Positions 32,965 through 43,034 of a stretch of DNA of 50,270 bases are shown here, piece by piece. The stretch lies in the NCBI RefSeq assembly GCF_000379765.1, contig NZ_KB903459.1:1-50270 (forward strand), given 5' to 3'. Position numbers and translations under genes: made by a program. The DNA comes from Flexithrix dorotheae DSM 6795 (GTDB lineage: Bacteria > Bacteroidota > Bacteroidia > Cytophagales > Flammeovirgaceae). The notes beneath the pieces are model-generated. The model saw only the letters and a program-made list of their open reading frames with translations. It searched no databases and was not told where the DNA came from. Within the stretch, counting starts at the first letter, position 1; every line of letters starts with the position of its first letter.

Positions 32965-35900
32965 ATGAAAAAATTTCGCCTACTATTATTACTTTTTATT
33001 TTACCATTTTTCTTTTTAAGTAAAGATTTATCTGCTCAGGTACTTGACCCCGATGATCCTTTAGTTAGATGGGAAGAAGGAGATCCCGTACCATCTCAGC
33101 CAGCATTTGGGCAAATTGGAAAGTGGGTTGCAACTCAGGTTGTTAATTGGGATACTGAGGATTTTAAACCGTATATTTTCAAGGGCATGCCTTTTAGGTT
33201 GATGTTTCCCAAAAACTATGATCCTAATAAGGCAGATGGATATCCTATTGTTGTAATGTTTCATGGTAGAGGAGAAGCAGGTGAAATTACTAACAATGAA
33301 AGACAACTCATACATGGTGCTCAAAAACACCGTGATGCTATCAATAATGGAACATATGATGGTTTCTTGCTTTTTGGTCAGAACACAGGAGGATGGTGGA
33401 ATAATTATCTGTACAGTGTTATAAATGAACTTGTTACCCAGAAAATGCCCCAAGAAATTAATTTGGATGTCAATAGGGTATTTGTTCATGGTCTGTCATC
33501 AGGAGGTATTGGTGTATGGGAAATGATTATTAATTATCCTCTTTTCGCAGCAAGTGCCCTGCCTATGAGCGCTTCAAGTTCTTATCAAAATAATGTCTTG
33601 AATACATTGAAGTTTACACCAATGTGGATTTTTCAAGGTAGTGTAGATAATAACCCTCCTCCTGAAAGAACTACCTCTCAAGTTAATGCACTTTTAGGCT
33701 TGGGAGCTGATGTTAAATACACGATATATGATGGTGTGGGTCATGGCACCTGGAATAGGGCTTATAATGAAAGTGATTTTTTCCCTTTTATGAATAGATC
33801 CAATAAAGTTAATCCATGGGTGTTGTATGGCCAAAGCGAATTTTGTCCTGGGGAAGCTGTTAATGTTACTATAGGGCTAACTGCAGGTTTTAATGGATAT
33901 GAATGGCGAAAAGATGGTGTGGTTATCTCTGGAGCTACAGGAAACACAATTAATGTAACTGAATATGGTGTATATGATGCGAGAGTTAAACGAGGCAATC
34001 AATGGTCTTATTGGTCCCCAGCACCTGTAGAAATAAAGGTAAAAGATCCTACGGTTACCCCACCTATTCAGCAATTGAATAGTTTTGAAAGCAAAGTCAT
34101 TCCTTCTCCTGATGGTAGTAATGAAATAACTTTAGTGCTACCTGAAGGATATGAAACGTACCAATGGAAAAAGGTAGGTAATAACTCTGTAATCGGAACA
34201 TCGAGAACTTTAGTTGTGAATACTCCAGGTGAATATATTGCATCTGTTAGTGAGTTTAATGGTTGTTCAAGTAATTTTTCAGATCCTTTTTTAGTAGTCG
34301 ATGCTAATGGAAGTAATGGCCCTGATGGTATTAATGGTTTAGTAGCCTATGCCCCTTCAAAGACAACAGCCCAGTTAAACTGGAGTGATAATCCTAATGC
34401 TACTAATAATGAAACAGGGTTTGAAATTTATCGCAGTGAATCTACAGGAGGTCCTTATACTTTGGTGGGTATCACTGATGTTGATCAATTATCTTATTTA
34501 GATGAAGACCTTAATCCTGACACGGAATATTATTATATTATCCGTCCGGTAAATGATAATGCTGCGGGACCTACTTCAACAGAAGTTAGTGTGCGTACTC
34601 AGGTTGATAACCAAGCTCCGACCGCACCTCTTAATCTTCAAGCCATTTCCACAAATAATAATTCAATTACTTTACAATGGGAGGCTTCTACAGATAATGT
34701 TGGCATAAATCGATATGATATTTATCAAAATGGTGTAAAAGCTGTTGTAACAGAAAGTACATCAGCTATAATTTATAATTTGGTAGAAGGTCAGGTTTAT
34801 AATTTTGTGGTTAAGGCCAGGGATGTAACCGGGAATGAATCCGCAGCCAGTAATCAAGTTACAGCTGTAGCTATTAATTCCGGATTAACCTATTCTTATT
34901 ATGAAGGTAGCTTTGGAAATTTAGATCAACTTGAAACTGCCACACCTGTAAAAACAGGCACAAGTGATAATTTTGATTTAAGTCCTAGGGAACAAAACAC
35001 GAATATAGCTTTTAAATGGGAGGGCATGATTAGTCTTCCAGTTGATGGAGAGTATACTTTTTATACCGAATCTGATGATGGCAGTGAGTTATTTATAAAT
35101 GGTACCCAGATAGTTTTCAATGATTACAATCAGGGTATGAAAGAACGTAGCGGAAATATAACGTTAACCTCGGGAAGTTACCCTATAAAAGTAACCTGGA
35201 GACAAGGTGGTGGAGGCTACGGGCTTAATGTGAGATGGATGGTGCCCGGTATGACTAAAGAACTGATTCCTACATCAGCATTAAAGGATGATTTTCAAAT
35301 GCCTGGATTACCTCCTGAATTCCCAACTAATTTAACCGCTATTGCTATTTCGTATGAACAAATTGATTTAACCTGGACGGATAACAGTTCTAATGAAACG
35401 GGTTTTCAGGTTTATAGAGCCAGTAATGCAGCAGGTCCATTTTATCCTATAACAATCACATCACCTAATGTGACTTCATATAGTGATAATGGTTTGGATG
35501 CAGAGTCAACTTACTATTATAAGGTATTAGCATTAGGAGACTATGGCAATTCAGGGTTTTCTGATGAGATTAATAGCGGGTTGAATTATTCCTATTATGA
35601 ATCAAATTTTAGCAATTTAGATCAACTTGAATCGGCAACACCTGTAAAAACAGGAATTGCTACCGACTTTAGTCTTTCTCCAAGAGAGCAAAATACAAGT
35701 TTTGCTTTTAAATGGGAAGGAAGTATCAATATCCCTGAAGATGGTGACTATACTTTCTATACCAGGTCGGACGATGGTAGTGAATTATTTATAAATGGGA
35801 CTCAGGTTGTATTTAATGATTATAATCAGGGAATGACCGAGAGGAATGGAACGATTAATTTAACGGCAGGAAATTATCCTATAAAAGTTTGGTTTAGACA

Positions 35901-38900
35901 AGGAGGTGGAGGTTACGGGTTAGAGGTACGATGGCAAAGTACCAATATTAATAAGCAATTTATTCCTGAAAGTGCTTTGAAAGACCCTGATGTAAATGCT
36001 ACGACATTCATTTTGCCACCAGCTCCTGCTGCCCCTTCTAATGTTTTAGCCACAGCGTTGACTAATAGTTCAATAAAAATTGATTGGACAGATAACAGTG
36101 CTGATGAACAAGAGTTTGAAATTTATAGATCTACAAATAATAATACTAACTTTTTATTATACAGGAGTTTACCAGCGAATACCACATCATTCATTGATGA
36201 AGATTTATTTAGTGGATTAGACTACTATTATAAAGTAGTCTCTGTAAATGTGGGTGGAAGTTCAGAATCAGAAGAGGTAATGAGCCGTACTTTGAATAAC
36301 ATTCCTGAACTTACTGTTATTTCGGATCAGTCTATGAGGTTTAATACATCGTTAGAGCTAAACTTATATGCAGAAGATATTGATGGAAATGCTTTAATTT
36401 ATAGTACTCAAAATCTACCATCATTTGGAGAGTTATTTGATTATGGTGATGGTACCGGGCAGTTGGTATTTAACCCCACCGAGTTACAGCAAGGTACTTA
36501 TAATAATATAACCATTATTGTAGACGATCAAAACGGAGGTTTAACAAGTTTTTCATTCAGCTTAATAGTTGATGACAATTATCAGCCGGTACTTAATCAG
36601 GTTGGAAATCAAACCATTAGTGAAGGAAATACTTTAAGTATCCCTCTAACAGCCACAGACCAAAATAATAGTGATATTTTAACATGGGATACTGAAGGTC
36701 TTCCTCCCTTTGCCAGCTTAACAACCGGGAATAATGGTGAAGCTGATTTATTATTGGAGCCAGGTCTGTCAGATTTAGGAACTTATACAATAAGAGTTTC
36801 AGTTTCGGATGGAAAAGGAGGCGAAGATAGTGAAACGATTAATATTATTGTGGAAGATACTCCTGTGGGTTATTCTATTTTTCTGAATTTTAATGGACCT
36901 GAATATAATGCCTCCTCTCCATGGAATAATACGCATAAGGATCCTGTAAATGGGGACAACTTCGGAAACTTAGTTGATGATCAAGGAAATACCACATCTA
37001 TAGGAGTAATTACTTCTGATTTTGGGACCAATACCTTAGGATCAACAAGTAATAACGGGATTTATCCCGCAAATGTGATGCGGACGGCTTATTGGTCAAA
37101 TAAAACCGAAACGATAACAGTCTACGGTCTAGATAATGCATTAACTTATGATTTTGTGTTTTTTGGTAGTAGAAATGAAGGGAGTACTACTAATAGAAAT
37201 ACAGTTTATACAATTAATAATGAAAGTGTAACTTTAAATGCCTCTCGCAATAGCGCAGAAACTGTAGAATTAAAGGGTATATCTCCTGATATAAATGGTG
37301 AAGTAAATATCACATTGAACAGGGCTAATGGTTCTGCTTATTTATATTTAAATGCGCTTGAAATTAAAGGGAATTATGATGATGGAACAGTTCCGGTGCC
37401 ACCTCGTAACCTCTCAATTTCTTCAGTGACCGGTGAGACAGTTGAATTATCATGGTTAGATGCAGCCTATAATGAAAAGGGCTATGAAATCTATCGATCC
37501 ATTGGTGAATCGGGACCATTTGATTTACTAAATCCAGGTGGTACAGCCAGTGATGTCACTTCTTACACTGATAATACTGTTTCTGGAAGTACAACATACT
37601 TTTATAAAATTAAGGCTTTTAATGACAATGGTATTTCTGATTTTTCTGAGGCAGTCAGCGTTACTACACCAAATGCGTCTCCGGTGCTAAGTCCAATTGG
37701 AGCCATTTCTGCCAAAACGGAAGAGACCACAACTATAAACATAACTGCTTCAGATGGTGATCCTGCAGATATATTAACCTTATCGGCTACAAATTTACCG
37801 AGCTTTGTGACTTTTGTTGATAATGGAAATGGGAGTGGAGATTTAATTATTAACCCTACCAGTACAGATGCGGGAACTTATGAGGATATCATTATTTCAG
37901 TTGAGGATAATAATGGAAGTATTGATTCGGAAAATATTTCTATAAATATCAGTAGCAGTGAACTAGTCTCTATTTTTGTAAACTTTAATAATGATTTTAA
38001 CGAAAGTTCTCCTTGGAATAATACAGCTGGTGCACCAACTTCAGGTCGTTCTATCAATAACCTTCAAGATGAATCTAATACAGGGACAGGAATTAATTTA
38101 ACGCTTCTGGACGGTTGGTCTGGTGACAATTCACTAGGTATAAATACAGGGAATAATTCTGGAGTTTACCCTGATAACGTAATTAAAACAGCATATTGGG
38201 AAAGTACAACTAATAATAAGCGAATTCGCCTTTCAAACTTATCCTCTGATAAAAAATATAATTTTATTTTCTTTGCGAGTAGAGATGGTGGCGGTGATAG
38301 AACAACTGTTTATAGTATTGGTAGTGAATCAGTTTCTTTAAATGCTTCATATAATTCTACTAATACAGTACAGATTAATGGAGTTTCTCCAAATAATTCA
38401 GACGAGATAACCATTAATATGCGTAAAGCTAATGGTGCTAGTTATGGTTATATTAATGCTTTAATTATTCAATCTTACGATGACAATGGACTCCCTCTTG
38501 CACCAACTGATATGGTTTCTGCTGGTGTCTCTAATTCAAAAATTGACTTAGGTTGGGTAGATAATTCAGATAACGAAACGGGGTTTGAAATCTGGAGATC
38601 CAGTTCAGCTGATGGTAGCTTTAGTTTATTACATACAACTGGCTCAAATGTTACAAATTATAGTGATGTAGTAGCCACTAATAGTACCTTTTATTATAAA
38701 GTCAGGGCTATTAATGCCTTTGGAAACTCTAGTTTTACAGAAATTGCAGGTGCATCTACCATTTCCTTTACAGTAAGTGTGAATTTTAACGCTGAGAACC
38801 CAGCAGGTGAACCCTGGAATAATTTTAATTCTGACCCTTTTCCAGGTATAACATTAAATAACTTGCTTAATGATGGTTTAAATAATACAGGAATTTCTAT

Positions 38901-39678
38901 TGAACTTGTAGAAAGTAATCCTGATTTTGATGAATTTTCTTTTGGATTTGATGGTACAAATCCTTTCGGAATGGTAACAGGTGATGATTCAGGGATTGTA
39001 CCTGATAATGTTATGAGAAGTACTTATTGGATGGACCCTAATAAAGCGGCTCAGTTTAAGATTTCCGGACTTAATTTAGCTTTTTCCTATAATTTTGTCT
39101 TTTTTGCAAGCCGAAATGGTAGCGGTAATCGTTCGACAGATTATATTATAGATGATAAAAAGGCTACCTTAAATGCTTCGTATAATACCTCAAATACTGT
39201 ACAAATTAACGGTGTAAGACCCGATGGAAATGGTGAAGTAGTAGTGACTGTTGCTACCTCTCCTGGTTCCTCATTTGGTTATATTGGTGGTCTTATTTTG
39301 CAGGCTTATCCTCAACCTCAAATTAATGGAGGAAGCAATGCAAGAAACGCATCATCATCTTTAGCAGTTAAAGATTCTAACGCAGCAGATCAAAACTTCA
39401 ATAATAATTTTAAGAGTCAGGTTAATATGATCTATCCTAATCCATTTACTGATAAAATATCAGTTTCAATGGAATTACATGCTGTTGATAGACTAAATAT
39501 TAATATAAGAGATATTACAGGTAAACTTATTTTCAGTAAGGAAAAAATAGAATTAGAAAATGGGATGCATGATCTCTCACTAGATGTTGGAGAAAATTTA
39601 ATTTCTTCAGGAATATACTTTATGGAAATTGAAAGCCTGGAAATGGGTAGCCAGGTATATAAATTGATAAAAGAATAG
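32965..39678 (+). CDS. Giant T9SS-secreted esterase, paralogue with tandem PA14 domains
   Basis: This 2237-residue protein is a full-length paralogue of the one at 5231-12133; both mature proteins begin QVLDP-D-P. After a signal peptide (1-25), the alpha/beta hydrolase shows FHGRGEAG, nucleophile Ser178 in GLSSGG, Asp228 in GSVDNN and His260 in GVGHG. Ig-like (FCPGEAVNVTIG) and FN3 modules follow. PA14-like domains start near 645 and again near 877 (YYEGSFGNLDQL, YYESNFSNLDQL), where the other paralogue has one PA14 and a LamG. Three WNNT domains start near 1306, 1671 and 1936. A T9SS sorting domain (MIYPNPFTDKI) closes the protein. It is embedded in the polysaccharide operon, so the product of that operon is a likely substrate or anchor. 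Confidence 0.88.
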   Translation: MKKFRLLLLLFILPFFFLSKDLSAQVLDPDDPLVRWEEGDPVPSQPAFGQIGKWVATQVVNWDTEDFKPYIFKGMPFRLMFPKNYDPNKADGYPIVVMFHGRGEAGEITNNERQLIHGAQKHRDAINNGTYDGFLLFGQNTGGWWNNYLYSVINELVTQKMPQEINLDVNRVFVHGLSSGGIGVWEMIINYPLFAASALPMSASSSYQNNVLNTLKFTPMWIFQGSVDNNPPPERTTSQVNALLGLGADVKYTIYDGVGHGTWNRAYNESDFFPFMNRSNKVNPWVLYGQSEFCPGEAVNVTIGLTAGFNGYEWRKDGVVISGATGNTINVTEYGVYDARVKRGNQWSYWSPAPVEIKVKDPTVTPPIQQLNSFESKVIPSPDGSNEITLVLPEGYETYQWKKVGNNSVIGTSRTLVVNTPGEYIASVSEFNGCSSNFSDPFLVVDANGSNGPDGINGLVAYAPSKTTAQLNWSDNPNATNNETGFEIYRSESTGGPYTLVGITDVDQLSYLDEDLNPDTEYYYIIRPVNDNAAGPTSTEVSVRTQVDNQAPTAPLNLQAISTNNNSITLQWEASTDNVGINRYDIYQNGVKAVVTESTSAIIYNLVEGQVYNFVVKARDVTGNESAASNQVTAVAINSGLTYSYYEGSFGNLDQLETATPVKTGTSDNFDLSPREQNTNIAFKWEGMISLPVDGEYTFYTESDDGSELFINGTQIVFNDYNQGMKERSGNITLTSGSYPIKVTWRQGGGGYGLNVRWMVPGMTKELIPTSALKDDFQMPGLPPEFPTNLTAIAISYEQIDLTWTDNSSNETGFQVYRASNAAGPFYPITITSPNVTSYSDNGLDAESTYYYKVLALGDYGNSGFSDEINSGLNYSYYESNFSNLDQLESATPVKTGIATDFSLSPREQNTSFAFKWEGSINIPEDGDYTFYTRSDDGSELFINGTQVVFNDYNQGMTERNGTINLTAGNYPIKVWFRQGGGGYGLEVRWQSTNINKQFIPESALKDPDVNATTFILPPAPAAPSNVLATALTNSSIKIDWTDNSADEQEFEIYRSTNNNTNFLLYRSLPANTTSFIDEDLFSGLDYYYKVVSVNVGGSSESEEVMSRTLNNIPELTVISDQSMRFNTSLELNLYAEDIDGNALIYSTQNLPSFGELFDYGDGTGQLVFNPTELQQGTYNNITIIVDDQNGGLTSFSFSLIVDDNYQPVLNQVGNQTISEGNTLSIPLTATDQNNSDILTWDTEGLPPFASLTTGNNGEADLLLEPGLSDLGTYTIRVSVSDGKGGEDSETINIIVEDTPVGYSIFLNFNGPEYNASSPWNNTHKDPVNGDNFGNLVDDQGNTTSIGVITSDFGTNTLGSTSNNGIYPANVMRTAYWSNKTETITVYGLDNALTYDFVFFGSRNEGSTTNRNTVYTINNESVTLNASRNSAETVELKGISPDINGEVNITLNRANGSAYLYLNALEIKGNYDDGTVPVPPRNLSISSVTGETVELSWLDAAYNEKGYEIYRSIGESGPFDLLNPGGTASDVTSYTDNTVSGSTTYFYKIKAFNDNGISDFSEAVSVTTPNASPVLSPIGAISAKTEETTTINITASDGDPADILTLSATNLPSFVTFVDNGNGSGDLIINPTSTDAGTYEDIIISVEDNNGSIDSENISINISSSELVSIFVNFNNDFNESSPWNNTAGAPTSGRSINNLQDESNTGTGINLTLLDGWSGDNSLGINTGNNSGVYPDNVIKTAYWESTTNNKRIRLSNLSSDKKYNFIFFASRDGGGDRTTVYSIGSESVSLNASYNSTNTVQINGVSPNNSDEITINMRKANGASYGYINALIIQSYDDNGLPLAPTDMVSAGVSNSKIDLGWVDNSDNETGFEIWRSSSADGSFSLLHTTGSNVTNYSDVVATNSTFYYKVRAINAFGNSSFTEIAGASTISFTVSVNFNAENPAGEPWNNFNSDPFPGITLNNLLNDGLNNTGISIELVESNPDFDEFSFGFDGTNPFGMVTGDDSGIVPDNVMRSTYWMDPNKAAQFKISGLNLAFSYNFVFFASRNGSGNRSTDYIIDDKKATLNASYNTSNTVQINGVRPDGNGEVVVTVATSPGSSFGYIGGLILQAYPQPQINGGSNARNASSSLAVKDSNAADQNFNNNFKSQVNMIYPNPFTDKISVSMELHAVDRLNINIRDITGKLIFSKEKIELENGMHDLSLDVGENLISSGIYFMEIESLEMGSQVYKLIKE

Positions 39679-39717
39679 TAATGAAGATTTAATAAAACTC
39701 TAATAAATTTACCTTAT

Positions 39718-39762
39718 TAAGTAGATGTTTAATTGACCATAATCCAGTTAAACATCTACTTA
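39718..39762 (+). terminator. 15-bp-arm stem-loop after the second giant gene
   Basis: Positions 39718-39732 pair perfectly with 39748-39762 around a 15-nt loop, then ATTTAATAA. It lies 39 nt after the giant gene and before the glycosyltransferases, so it may partly uncouple the two operon halves or protect an mRNA end. Confidence 0.55.
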
Positions 39763-39820
39763 TTTAATAAACAGTGTTTTAAAAAAATACTAAAAAGGAA
39801 TAAATTATATATCCCAAAAA

Positions 39821-41002
39821 ATGGAATTAATTTCTATTGTACTTCTTATTTATTTTTCATGTTCTGTTTTATATGTTTGGATTTTTACTATTCTTGGTCG
39901 AATAAACTATCGCGTTAAAATCGATAAAACTCATTTACGCGCAAGGATTGCTGTTTTTGTTCCCGCTTATAAGGAAGATGCTATCATGCCTTCCATTGCC
40001 AACCAACTATTGGTTTCTAATTACCCCACAGACCTGTATGATGTAATTATAATTGCTGATTCTTTTCAAAAAAAGACAATTGAAAAGTTAAATAAGCTTC
40101 CTATTAAAGTAGTGGAGGTAGCCTGGGAAGAAAGCACAAAAGCCAAATCATTAAATTATGCTTTGGAGCTATTTGAAGGGCAATATGATATTGCTGTGAT
40201 CAGCGATGCTGATAATATTTTTGAAAAAGATTTCTTATCGAAAATAAATAATGCTTATCAAAATGGATACACTGTAATTCAGGGATGCAGGGTGGCCAAA
40301 AATCTAAATACTTCGTTTGCTATATTGGATGGAGCAAGTGAAGCCATTAATAACCATATCTTTCGTAGAGGCGCAAATGCTTTAGGTCTTTCCTCTGCAC
40401 TGATAGGCTCCGGGATGGCGTTTGATTATGCTTTACTTAAGAAGGAATTAGGAAAAATTGAAGCAATAGGAGGATTTGATAAAGAACTTCAACTTAGTTT
40501 GATAAAGAAAGGTCATCATATATTGTATATTGAAGATGCAATTACATATGATGAGAAAATAGAAAAAGCATCTTCTTTTGGTAATCAGAGGAGACGCTGG
40601 CTTTCCACACAGTTTATTTACCTTAAGAGACATTTTATACCTGGTTTTTCTGAACTCTTCAAAGGAAATGTGAGCTATTTTAATCTTGCCATTTTAGTGA
40701 ATGTTTTTCTTTCAAGAGTATTGACTTTAGGAGCATTATGTATTCTTACTTTAGTACATACTCTTTTTGCCTCTTACAATATTGTGGTCTTATGGTGGGG
40801 TTTATTGCTGATTTATGGCATTTCACTTTTAATTTCTCTTCCTAAAAGGATGTACACCAAAAAGACATTGCTTGCATTACTAAAGTTGCCTCAGGCTTTT
40901 TTCATTATGTTCTTATCCTTATTGAAAATTAGGGGGGCCAATAAAAAATTTATTCATACAGTGCATACCAATACAGAAGTAGACAATAGTGCGGTATTAT
41001 GA
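39821..41002 (+). CDS. Membrane glycosyltransferase, family 2 (synthase-like)
   Basis: The 393-residue protein has an N-terminal membrane helix (1-25), a GT-A domain with IAVFVPAYKED, the metal-binding DAD (129-131) in VISDADNIFEKD, a GSGMAF acceptor region and QRRRW (256-260) binding the chain end. Three C-terminal helices follow. These are features of processive or polyprenyl-linked GT2 enzymes. Its last codons overlap the start of the next glycosyltransferase by 4 nt, giving tight translational coupling. Confidence 0.88.
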   Translation: MELISIVLLIYFSCSVLYVWIFTILGRINYRVKIDKTHLRARIAVFVPAYKEDAIMPSIANQLLVSNYPTDLYDVIIIADSFQKKTIEKLNKLPIKVVEVAWEESTKAKSLNYALELFEGQYDIAVISDADNIFEKDFLSKINNAYQNGYTVIQGCRVAKNLNTSFAILDGASEAINNHIFRRGANALGLSSALIGSGMAFDYALLKKELGKIEAIGGFDKELQLSLIKKGHHILYIEDAITYDEKIEKASSFGNQRRRWLSTQFIYLKRHFIPGFSELFKGNVSYFNLAILVNVFLSRVLTLGALCILTLVHTLFASYNIVVLWWGLLLIYGISLLISLPKRMYTKKTLLALLKLPQAFFIMFLSLLKIRGANKKFIHTVHTNTEVDNSAVL

Positions 41003-41913
41003 GTTCTGATACCGCTACATATCGCCCTCTTATTTCTATTATTACGATCAATTATAATCAAGTTGAAGTTACTCTGGAATTTTTGGCCTCCCTGAAATGT
41101 TCGAATTATTCCAACTTTGAAGTCATAGTTGTAGATAACAATTCAAAGGTCAATCCAACCAAAATTATCCAGGAATTGTATCCTGATGTGATGGTTCTGG
41201 TCAATGCTGAAAATTTAGGTTTTGCTGGAGGAAATAATACAGGAATAAATATCGCTAAAGGAGAATATATTTTACTTATTAATAACGATACTGAAATTAC
41301 CGAAACCTTATTTGAAAAGTTACTAGAACCCTTTTATGAAAATAAAAAAATCGGTGCAGTAAGTCCTAAAATTTTGTTCTATCATCACCCAGATACTATT
41401 CAGTATGCTGGATTTAATCCCATACATCCGGTTACGGGGAGAACTACTGCCGTTGGCGGTTTGGAAAAAGATTTAGGACAATATAATTATCTTAAGGAGA
41501 CTAATGGTGCACATGGTTGTACCATGATGATAAGCCGAAAAATAATAGAAGAAGTAGGCTTAATGCCAGAGCTTTATTTTCTGTATTATGAGGAATGGGA
41601 TTGGTCTGAGCAAATAAAGCGAGCTGGTTATAAAATCATGTATCAAGGAAATGCTATTGTGTATCACAAGGAGTCTATGTCCACAGGGAAAAATACTCCT
41701 TTAAAAACATATTACCATACCCGAAACAGGATACTTTTTATGAGACGAAATTCTAAAAAAAGGACTTTACTTCTTTTTTACATTTTCTTCTATTTTGCCA
41801 CCTTACCTAAAAACACCCTTGTTTTTATAATGAAAAGACATTTTGACCATCTAAAAAGCCTCTGGAAAGGAGTTTGGTGGAATTTGACAAACTATAAAAT
41901 CATGAGCACATGA
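40999..41913 (+). CDS. Glycosyltransferase family 2 (rhamnosyltransferase-like)
   Basis: The 304-residue soluble GT2 has SIITINYNQVEVTLEFLASL, VVDNNSK, the NAENLGFAGGNNTG phrase and LLINNDTEI with its metal-binding DT, all typical of the WbbL/rhamnosyltransferase-like subgroup. EWDWSEQIKRAGYKI and YHKESMSTG complete the acceptor side. A hydrophobic patch near the C-terminus (LLLFYIFFYFATL) may contact the membrane. It overlaps both neighbours by 4 nt. Confidence 0.88.
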   Translation: MSSDTATYRPLISIITINYNQVEVTLEFLASLKCSNYSNFEVIVVDNNSKVNPTKIIQELYPDVMVLVNAENLGFAGGNNTGINIAKGEYILLINNDTEITETLFEKLLEPFYENKKIGAVSPKILFYHHPDTIQYAGFNPIHPVTGRTTAVGGLEKDLGQYNYLKETNGAHGCTMMISRKIIEEVGLMPELYFLYYEEWDWSEQIKRAGYKIMYQGNAIVYHKESMSTGKNTPLKTYYHTRNRILFMRRNSKKRTLLLFYIFFYFATLPKNTLVFIMKRHFDHLKSLWKGVWWNLTNYKIMST

Positions 41914-43034
41914 GGATAGGTATAGAAGCACAAAGATTATTTAGAAAGCGGAAGCATGGGATGGAAGTGGTAGCTCTGGAAACTATACGAGAAATCCAAA
42001 AACTTAGTCTCAATCATGAAATTATAGTTTTTGTGAAAGAGGATGAAGACATCTGTATTTCTTCTACTGAATCATGTAAGCTAGTAAAACTCCCTTCAGC
42101 TTCCTATCCAATGTGGGAACAATTTTCACTAAGAAAAGCCATAAAAGCATTTGACATTGATTTGCTTCATTGCACTGCAAATACAGCTCCCTTGTTTCTT
42201 AGAAATAAGCTTGTGCTTACTTTACATGATATTATTTATCTGGAGTCAGTATCCTTTTCTGGAAGTAATTATCAAAACTTTGGTAATTTATACCGCAGGT
42301 TTGTAGTGCCTAAAGTGGTGGATAATTGTTCTTATATATTAACTGTATCTCAATTTGAAAAAGAACAAATTTCTGAAGCGTTAAGTATTAGTTCAGAAAA
42401 AATAAAAGTTGTTTATAATGCGATAAACTCTTCTTTTAAAAAATATGGCGAACAAACTTTACAAACAACGAAAGTAAAGTATGACCTGCCTGAAAAATTT
42501 ATTTTACATTTTGGAAATACAGCTCCCAAAAAGAATACCATAGGAGCTTTAAAAGCTTTTGCTGAAATCACAAGACATTCGAAGTATAAAGGCATTTCAT
42601 TGGTGATCACAGATTGTTCTGAACAGCACATTGATGATATGCTCAGAGCTATCAATGCAATGGAAGTCAAACCTTTTATTAAGATATTGGATTACGTACC
42701 TTTTAGCGAAATACCATATATCTATAACTTGGCCACTATTTTTTTATATCCATCTTTAAGGGAAAGTTTTGGAATGCCAATATTAGAAGGAATGGCCTGT
42801 GGAACTCCTGTAATTACATCTTCTACATCCTCTATGCCCGAAATTGCTGGAGGAGCGGCTTTACTTTCAGATCCACTTGATCACTTTCAGATAGCAGATT
42901 GTATTTTCTCTTATTTAGATGATTATGAATTATATATAGAAAAAAAGAAAAAAGGTCTTGAAAGAGCAAGTAAATTTAATTGGACAAATACTGCAAGAGA
43001 GGTTTTGAATATTTATGACGAAGTTTTTATATGA
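41910..43034 (+). CDS. Glycosyltransferase family 4
   Basis: The 374-residue GT-B enzyme starts MRIGIEAQRLFRKRKHGMEVVALE, a donor-domain form common in mannosyl- or fucosyltransferase-like GT4 proteins. The C-terminal half has ILHFGNTAPKKN, FLYPSLRESFGMPILEGMA with the E-x7-E donor-binding motif, CGTPVITSSTSSMPEIAGGAALL and a final FNWTNTAREVL. It should add one sugar to the lipid-linked repeat unit in the cytoplasm. ATGA overlaps link it to both adjacent genes. Confidence 0.9.
   Translation: MRIGIEAQRLFRKRKHGMEVVALETIREIQKLSLNHEIIVFVKEDEDICISSTESCKLVKLPSASYPMWEQFSLRKAIKAFDIDLLHCTANTAPLFLRNKLVLTLHDIIYLESVSFSGSNYQNFGNLYRRFVVPKVVDNCSYILTVSQFEKEQISEALSISSEKIKVVYNAINSSFKKYGEQTLQTTKVKYDLPEKFILHFGNTAPKKNTIGALKAFAEITRHSKYKGISLVITDCSEQHIDDMLRAINAMEVKPFIKILDYVPFSEIPYIYNLATIFLYPSLRESFGMPILEGMACGTPVITSSTSSMPEIAGGAALLSDPLDHFQIADCIFSYLDDYELYIEKKKKGLERASKFNWTNTAREVLNIYDEVFI

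Noticed and set aside
39733-39918. Short plus-strand open frame before the GT2 gene at 39821
   Set aside because: It spans the hairpin at 39718-39762, lacks conserved motifs and overlaps the real gene in another frame.
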